A stretch of 64,000 nucleotides of DNA from Planctomycetota bacterium (GTDB lineage: Bacteria > Planctomycetota > UBA1135 > GCA-002686595), in NCBI GenBank assembly GCA_002862085.1, contig PKCK01000013.1:1-64000 (forward strand). Reading direction: 5' to 3'. A model generated the notes under the pieces. The model was not told where the DNA came from, did no database searches, and saw only the letters and a program-made list of their open reading frames with translations. Each line of letters opens with the position of its first letter. Within the stretch, counting starts at the first letter, position 1. Shown piece by piece: positions 59,381-64,000 of this stretch. A program made the translations under genes and the position numbers.

Positions 59381-60105
59381 CGTGCCAGCGCGCCCGCGTG
59401 AGGGCCGCCCTCGAGCTCGGCCCGCTCGTCCGCCGTGAGGAGATGCTGAAGGGTCCGCGTCAGGTCCAGCTCGCGAACCACGTTGTCCGCCGCGGCGACG
59501 ACCGCCGGGCGCTCCACGACCCCGGCGAAGCACACGAAGCGCGCGAGGACGGAGCGCGCCTCCAGATCGGTGGCGCCGTCCCCCACCAGCGCGGCCCGGC
59601 CGTCGGGCGCCGCGGCGCGCACCACTTCGGGCTTGCCACCGCTGCGCGCGAGGGGCGACTCGCGCTCGAAGTCGACGTAGCTCCCCTCCCCGTCGAGCTT
59701 CACCCCGACGGCGTGAACGCGCTCGGCGGTGATCCCCAGGTGCTCCGCGAGGGGCAGGATCGCGGGGCGGAGCCCGCCGGACACGATGTGCACCTCCTTG
59801 CCGAGGGAGTGGAGCGCGGCGACGGTCTCCCGGGCGCCGGGCACCGCCGTGGAGACGTAGCGATCCGCGATCTCCGCGAGGTCGGCCTCGGACGGACGGG
59901 TGGCGTCCAGACGCTCGCCGAAGACGCGCTCGAGGGGCAGATCCCCGGCCATGGCGGCGTCGGTCAGCTCGCGCACCCGCGCCCTGGCCGCCTCCGGGAG
60001 CCGCGACGTCAGCTCGTCGATGCCTTCGATCGTCGACAGGGTCGAGTCGCAGTCGAAGAAGATCGTCCCGTAGGGCGGGGCGTCCCGGTCGCGGTTGGGC
60101 TCCAT
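59377..60105 (-). CDS. serB: phosphoserine phosphatase-like HAD hydrolase
   Basis: 242 residues. HAD motif I is FFDCDSTLS (nucleophile D18, acid D20), followed by IVSGGLRPAI and GDGATDLEA. The alpha-helical cap between them fits SerB. An in-frame ATG at 60165 overlaps the upstream stop (ATGA) and would add 20 residues, but those codons have poor third-position GC, so I prefer the ATG at 60105. Coupled to the class V aminotransferase. Confidence 0.85.
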   Translation of the reverse strand: MEPNRDRDAPPYGTIFFDCDSTLSTIEGIDELTSRLPEAARARVRELTDAAMAGDLPLERVFGERLDATRPSEADLAEIADRYVSTAVPGARETVAALHSLGKEVHIVSGGLRPAILPLAEHLGITAERVHAVGVKLDGEGSYVDFERESPLARSGGKPEVVRAAAPDGRAALVGDGATDLEARSVLARFVCFAGVVERPAVVAAADNVVRELDLTRTLQHLLTADERAELEGGPHAGALAR

Positions 60106-60161
60106 GGCTCGCGCAGCCTCACGCTCACGCGCGCCGGGAGCAAGTCCCCAGCGCCCGGGGA

Positions 60162-60506
60162 TCATCGGTCGATCCCGATCCCCTTGCGCTCCGCGACCAC
60201 GTAGCCGAAGTCGTGCAGGGCCGTCTGCAGGCTCGCTCGCTCCCCTCCGACGCGTGCCAGCAGGGCGATGATCGCGCCGAAGGCGGTGAGCCCCAGGGCA
60301 CCCAGGGCGTACCTGAGGCGCTGCTGCACCCGTTCACGCCGCGCCTCCCTGGCCTTGGCCTCCAGGTCGATCCCGGTCTCGAGGGCGCCCCCGGGCATCT
60401 GGTGGCCGGTTCTGGTCCGGACCAGGTGCTGGCCCGGGCCCGCATGGCCGGAGCTGGACGCGACGGTCCCGTCGGTCTGGACGGACTGGTTGGCTTCGAT
60501 CGACAT
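60162..60506 (-). CDS. small single-pass membrane protein
   Basis: 114 residues. The first half is hydrophilic and low-complexity; a charged helix precedes a membrane segment (about 68-86, [20 protein letters not shown]) and a short tail. No family recognised. It precedes serB in the same unit, and a G8 run lies just upstream of its start. Confidence 0.6.
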   Translation of the reverse strand: MSIEANQSVQTDGTVASSSGHAGPGQHLVRTRTGHQMPGGALETGIDLEAKAREARRERVQQRLRYALGALGLTAFGAIIALLARVGGERASLQTALHDFGYVVAERKGIGIDR

Positions 60507-60652
60507 GGCTGGGGGGGGCTCGGGGAGGACGCTGGGGCTCCTCGTGGATCGGGTGCAGCGCTCGATCGACTGTCGCTCCGCACGCCATTTCCTGCGGTTG
60601 GAGCGCCCAGACGCCTCGACCGGGACATGCCTCGCGAAGAGAATGGTCCGCC

Positions 60653-61384
60653 ATGCGATTCGCAGACCAACACATCGTCGTCACCGGAGGCACCCGAGGC
60701 ATCGGACGCGCCGTCTCGCTCGCCTTCCTCGCCGAGGGGGGCCACGTCCACGCCACCTACAGGGGCAACGCGGAGGCCGCGGAGGCTCTCCGGGAGGCCG
60801 CTGGCCCCCACTCCGAGCGCCTCCACCTGGACGCCTTCGACGCGGCCGACCACGAGGCCGCGGCGGCCTTCTGGGACCGACTGGAGGACACCCCGATCTC
60901 GGTGCTCGTGGCGAACTCCGGGATCCGCCGCGACGGGATCCTCGCCACGATGTCGCCCGAGGACTGGGACTCCGTCCTGCGCGCCAACCTCACGGGCGGG
61001 TACGTGATGGCGAAGTTCGCCGTCAAGAACATGATGAGGCAGCGCTACGGTCGGATCCTCTTCACGACCTCGCCGGCCGGCCGCTTCGGATTCGAGGGCC
61101 AGGGGAACTACTCGGCGTCGAAGGCCGGGCAGGTGGGCCTCATGCGCTCGCTGTGCAAGGAGGTCGCCAAGCGCAAGATCACGGTCAACTGCGTCTCCCC
61201 GGGGTTCATCGCGACCGAGCTCCTCGACGACCTCCCCGACGCGCTCCGGGACGAGTACCGCAAGAGCGTGCCAGCGAAACGATTCGGGACGCCGGAGGAG
61301 GTCGCCTCCGCGGTGCTCTACCTGGCGTCCGCCGAGGCCGCCTACATCACCGGCGCGACCCTCGACATCACCGGAGGGCTCTGA
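60653..61384 (+). CDS. fabG: 3-oxoacyl-ACP reductase FabG
   Basis: 243 residues: Rossmann motif TGGTRGIG, and the catalytic Tyr-x3-Lys in NYSASKAG with upstream serine, then [16 protein letters not shown]. It reduces beta-ketoacyl-ACP. It starts a run with fabZ (3-nt gap) and fabI (GTGA overlap). Confidence 0.93.
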   Translation: MRFADQHIVVTGGTRGIGRAVSLAFLAEGGHVHATYRGNAEAAEALREAAGPHSERLHLDAFDAADHEAAAAFWDRLEDTPISVLVANSGIRRDGILATMSPEDWDSVLRANLTGGYVMAKFAVKNMMRQRYGRILFTTSPAGRFGFEGQGNYSASKAGQVGLMRSLCKEVAKRKITVNCVSPGFIATELLDDLPDALRDEYRKSVPAKRFGTPEEVASAVLYLASAEAAYITGATLDITGGL

Positions 61385-61387
61385 GCG

Positions 61388-61849
61388 ATGTCGTCCCCCA
61401 TCCTGGACAGGCCGGTCACCGACTTCATCCCGCACCGCCCGCCGTTCCTCTTCGTCGACCGCGTCGTCGAGCACGCGGGCGACGAGCTCACCGCCGAGTG
61501 GGACGTGCCCGAGGACCTCTTCGCCTTCCAGGGCCACTTCCCCGGCGAGCCCGTCCTCCCCGGCGTGTTGATCTCCGAGTTCTGCTTCCAGGCGGGCGCG
61601 GTGCTCATCTACGCGACGAGCCAGGACGACCAGGACGCGCCGGGCGTCCCCGTGCTGACGCGCATCACCGACGCCCGGTTCAGGCGTATCGTGCGCCCGG
61701 GCACGACCCTCCGCGCCCGCGTCCGCATCACGGAGCGCCTCGCCAACGCGCGCTACGTCGATGCACAGGTGACCACGGCGGACGGCGCGAAGGTCACGCG
61801 GCTCTCCTGCGTGCTCGCCGTGGCGCCGCCCGAGGGGGACCCGGCGTGA
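61388..61849 (+). CDS. fabZ: 3-hydroxyacyl-ACP dehydratase FabZ
   Basis: 153 residues with the hot-dog signature [11 protein letters not shown] and [15 protein letters not shown], with catalytic H50 and E64 (14 residues apart, as in FabZ). A conserved glycine-rich loop is present. It dehydrates 3-hydroxyacyl-ACP in the elongation cycle. Confidence 0.93.
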   Translation: MSSPILDRPVTDFIPHRPPFLFVDRVVEHAGDELTAEWDVPEDLFAFQGHFPGEPVLPGVLISEFCFQAGAVLIYATSQDDQDAPGVPVLTRITDARFRRIVRPGTTLRARVRITERLANARYVDAQVTTADGAKVTRLSCVLAVAPPEGDPA

Positions 61850-62649
61850 CCGAGAGCGGCTGGCTGGGCCTCGCGGGACGCGAGGTCCTGGTGACGGGAC
61901 TCAAGAACCGCAAGAGCGTCGCCTGGCACGTCGCCTCCCAGCTGCGCGAGGCGGGCGCGCGTCCCGTCTTCGTCGTGCGCACCGACGAGCGGTTGGAGAG
62001 CGCGGCGAAGCTCATCGGCGACGACCCCGCTTACGTCTGCGACGTGAAGGACGACGACGCAGTGGCGCGGCTCGGCGCCGTCGTGGCCGAGAAGCACCCG
62101 GGCCTGGCGGGCTTCGTTCACTCCATCGCCTTCGCGAACTACTCCGACGGGTGGAAGCCGTTCCACGAGACGCGCAAGGACGACTTCCTGGAGGCCGCCG
62201 GAGTCTCGGCCTTCTCCCTCGTCGCCCTCGCCAGGGCGCTTCGCCCGGCGCTCGCGCCGGACGCCTCCGTCGTCGCGATCTCGATCTCCTCGACGACGAT
62301 GGCCGCGGAGAACTACGGCTACATGGCACCGATCAAAGCGGCCCTCGACTCGGCGGTCGTCTTCCTCGCGAAATCGTTCAGCGCCGAGAACGAAGTGCGC
62401 TTCAACGGCGTCCGCGCGGGCCTCCTCAAGACGAGCTCCTCCGCCGGGATCCCCGGCTACGTCGACTCGTGGCTCCACGCCGAGAAGGCCACCTTCCGCG
62501 GCCGCGGGCTCGACACCGCGGAGGTCGCCTCGACCGTGCTCTTCCTGCTGTCGCCGCGCTCCAGCGGGATCAACGGCCAGGGCGTCGTGGTCGACGCGGG
62601 CATGGGGTCGAACTACTTCGACGCCCGGCTGATGGAGGGGGGCGCGTAG
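61846..62649 (+). CDS. fabI: enoyl-ACP reductase FabI
   Basis: 267 residues from a GTG start overlapping the fabZ stop (GTGA). It has the FabI-type N-terminus ([20 protein letters not shown]) and the Tyr-x6-Lys catalytic arrangement in [12 protein letters not shown]. It reduces the enoyl-ACP double bond, the last step of fatty-acid elongation. Together with fabG and fabZ it gives three of the four cycle steps; no condensing enzyme is seen. Confidence 0.9.
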   Translation: MTESGWLGLAGREVLVTGLKNRKSVAWHVASQLREAGARPVFVVRTDERLESAAKLIGDDPAYVCDVKDDDAVARLGAVVAEKHPGLAGFVHSIAFANYSDGWKPFHETRKDDFLEAAGVSAFSLVALARALRPALAPDASVVAISISSTTMAAENYGYMAPIKAALDSAVVFLAKSFSAENEVRFNGVRAGLLKTSSSAGIPGYVDSWLHAEKATFRGRGLDTAEVASTVLFLLSPRSSGINGQGVVVDAGMGSNYFDARLMEGGA

Positions 62650-62682
62650 GGCGCCTTCGACCTCGCGCCGGGCCCCGGTGGC

Positions 62683-63447
62683 TCAGCGCGACGGCGCTGG
62701 AGACTCCCCCGCCACACCTCCGTCCCCAGGCCGCGCGAACTCCCTGAGAACGGGGGTGGCGTACCAGCGCGCGAGCTCGACCCCGGTCACGTCGAACCCG
62801 GCCGCGGCGAGCCTCGCGCGGACCTCCTCGGGATCGGCGACGTCCAGGATGCCGAAGAGCTCGCCCCCGCGCGGCGCCCCCAGCCGTCCGAGCAGCACGA
62901 CCCGCTCCGCGAAGAGCGAGGACCCCAGGGCGGTGAGCGCCGTGGGCCCGTCCTCCGCGAACAGGACCGTGTAACTCACCACCTCCGGGCCGGCGTCCCT
63001 GGAACGCACGCGTCTCGACGCGTGGTCGCGGACCATCTCCGGGAGCTGCCGGAGCAGATCCAGGGTGTCGAGGGTCATCGCGTCCTGGCGGAAGATCCCC
63101 ATCCGGGTCGTCGGGTCGCCCGCGCCGAGCGCCGCGATCTCCTCCTCCTCGGACGCGTCGAAGACGAACAGGCCACGCATGTCGTCGACGTCCTTGGGCT
63201 GGCCGAAGGGGCCCGAGAGGAGCAGCTCCTGCCGCCTCGCCGACGCTTCGATGAAGCCGAAGTGCTCCGCGAAGGCCTCGGACCGCTGCTCCGCCGTGAG
63301 GGCGGGCGGCACCTCACCGTCGCGAAGGATCACCAGCCCGAACCGGTCCGGCGCGACAGGCCCGCCGCGGAACGTCGCTCCCTCCGGCGGAGCCGCGCAG
63401 GCGGAGAGCAGGAGGGCGAGGAACAGGACTTCGGTTCGTTGGCTCAT
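62683..63447 (-). CDS. lipoprotein with YCII-like domains
   Basis: 254 residues. The lipobox is LLLSACAA. The mature part resembles YCII-related dimeric alpha-beta-barrel domains (FGLVILRDGEVPPALTAEQR, LLSGPFGQPKDVDDMRGLFV and similar strands), possibly two tandem copies. The substrate is unknown. Convergent with fabI. Confidence 0.75.
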   Translation of the reverse strand: MSQRTEVLFLALLLSACAAPPEGATFRGGPVAPDRFGLVILRDGEVPPALTAEQRSEAFAEHFGFIEASARRQELLLSGPFGQPKDVDDMRGLFVFDASEEEEIAALGAGDPTTRMGIFRQDAMTLDTLDLLRQLPEMVRDHASRRVRSRDAGPEVVSYTVLFAEDGPTALTALGSSLFAERVVLLGRLGAPRGGELFGILDVADPEEVRARLAAAGFDVTGVELARWYATPVLREFARPGDGGVAGESPAPSR

Positions 63448-63525
63448 GGACGTCCGTCAGCGCGCTGAGAGGAACGAGGTCGTGGGCCACGGCGCCGGCG
63501 AACGCGGGGAGCCCGGCCAAGCGTA

Positions 63526-63666
63526 GTGATCCTCGCCCACGGCGGCGACGGACAGGCCGCGCGCGATGTTCTCATGTCGCTGGAGCGGATCGACCAGGTC
63601 GCCCTCTTGACGTTCCTGAAGCGCTCGAGGACGCCCGCCGACCCGGCCGGGGACATCGTCCGCTGA
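63526..63666 (+). pseudogene. C-terminal remnant resembling a di-heme (DHOR/DUF1111-type) oxidoreductase
   Basis: 46 codons plus a stop read VILAHGGDGQAARDVLMSLE, then [12 protein letters not shown], a pattern typical of the C-terminal end of di-heme peroxidase-like or DUF1111 proteins. The codons have high third-position GC, but upstream the frame turns arginine-rich and then meets a stop, so no complete gene exists. It is probably the tail of a lost gene. Confidence 0.5.
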
Positions 63667-63754
63667 GGCCCCGGGGAACGCTCGAGCGTCCTCGACCGGG
63701 CGCGGCCCGTCACGGCGCCTCCGGCGCCCAGTGCATGGTCGTATGCTCGTCCCC

Positions 63755-64000
63755 ATGAGCGGCAGCCACGACCTCCTCCTCCCCCGCGCGACCCCGCGCG
63801 GCTCGCTCCTGACCGCGCTGCTCCTCGGCGCCTGCGCCGGGCCCTCGGCTCCCGGCGGCGGAGCGGACACCGTCGCCTCGAGGACGCCGAACGTCGTCCT
63901 CGTCTACGTCGACGACCTCGGCGCGGGAGAGCTGGGGTGCTACGGCCAGGAGCTCATCCGGACGCCCCACATCGACTCCATCGCGGCCGCCGGGGTTCGC
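63755..64000 (+). CDS. sulfatase, N-terminal part (cut by the window edge)
   Basis: 82 codons to the right edge. A lipobox-like N-terminus ([12 protein letters not shown]) is followed by [20 protein letters not shown], the first metal-binding segment of sulfatases (adjacent Asp residues). The catalytic C-x-P-x-R lies beyond the window, so function is inferred from the N-terminus only. Confidence 0.75.
   Translation, partial: MSGSHDLLLPRATPRGSLLTALLLGACAGPSAPGGGADTVASRTPNVVLVYVDDLGAGELGCYGQELIRTPHIDSIAAAGVR

Noticed and set aside
60105-60165. serB start at the ATGA overlap (60165)
   Set aside because: The 20 extra residues have low third-position GC and are not HAD-like; the ATG at 60105 sits closer to motif I. 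Kept as an alternative.
1-64000. CRISPR arrays, insertion sequences, prophage or integrase genes
   Set aside because: I found no repeat-spacer array, transposase signature, att-like repeat or phage gene; the only tandem repeats are the 24-bp coding repeats and a two-copy octamer.

Overview
The window is about 70% GC and densely packed. It looks like chromosome of a Planctomycetota-type bacterium, not a plasmid or phage. The clues are an ECF sigma factor overlapping a membrane Ser/Thr kinase, a DUF1573 protein, formylglycine-type sulfatases, a helix-turn-helix/membrane protein, FloA/NfeD with a partner ending in a KEILGPP-like motif, and futalosine-route menaquinone genes. The lineage is inferred from gene content only. 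I saw no insertion sequence, integrase, phage gene or CRISPR array.

Layout. 1-6.2 kb: a translationally coupled mnmA/VWA pair (minus), yajC and a YraN-family gene (plus), then two membrane-anchored minus-strand genes. 6.3-15.9 kb: a seven-gene minus-strand operon with two GspE/PilB-type ATPases, a PilT ATPase, a GspF/PilC membrane protein, a sensor histidine kinase and two CNNM/CBS membrane proteins. 16-24 kb: a DUF1573 protein with a 24-bp repeat tract, a lipoprotein, a Ser/Thr kinase/ECF sigma/secreted-protein cluster, and a response-regulator-like protein with a degenerate GGDEF domain. 24-29 kb: yebC, rpsI and rplM, plus cell-envelope proteins including an FtsQ-like one. 29-39 kb: a Ski2-like helicase, an inactive-looking alpha/beta hydrolase, DUF2237, RecQ, DUF523, a secreted protein and a sulfatase. 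39.7-44.1 kb: a three-subunit molybdenum hydroxylase whose FAD subunit carries the [4Fe-4S] insertion of 4-hydroxybenzoyl-CoA reductases, followed by a MOSC protein. 44-52 kb: a DUF1028 protein, a DUF1080 lipoprotein, an HslV-like Ntn hydrolase, a second RecQ, and mqnB with an mqnD-DUF952 fusion. 52-57 kb: an Hc1-like protein, an EVE-domain protein and the NfeD/FloA cluster. 58 kb: a selenocysteine tRNA (selC). 58-60 kb: a class V aminotransferase coupled to a phosphoserine-phosphatase-like gene. 60.6-62.6 kb: fabG-fabZ-fabI. The right edge holds a lipoprotein, a probable gene remnant and the start of a second sulfatase.

Genes are often coupled through 1-4 nt stop/start overlaps (TGATG, ATGA, GTGA, TTGA), and several real starts are GTG or TTG. 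Long perfect inverted repeats without U-tracts sit at transcription-unit ends and are the likely terminators. All calls come from reading the sequence and from memory of protein families; no database search was run.
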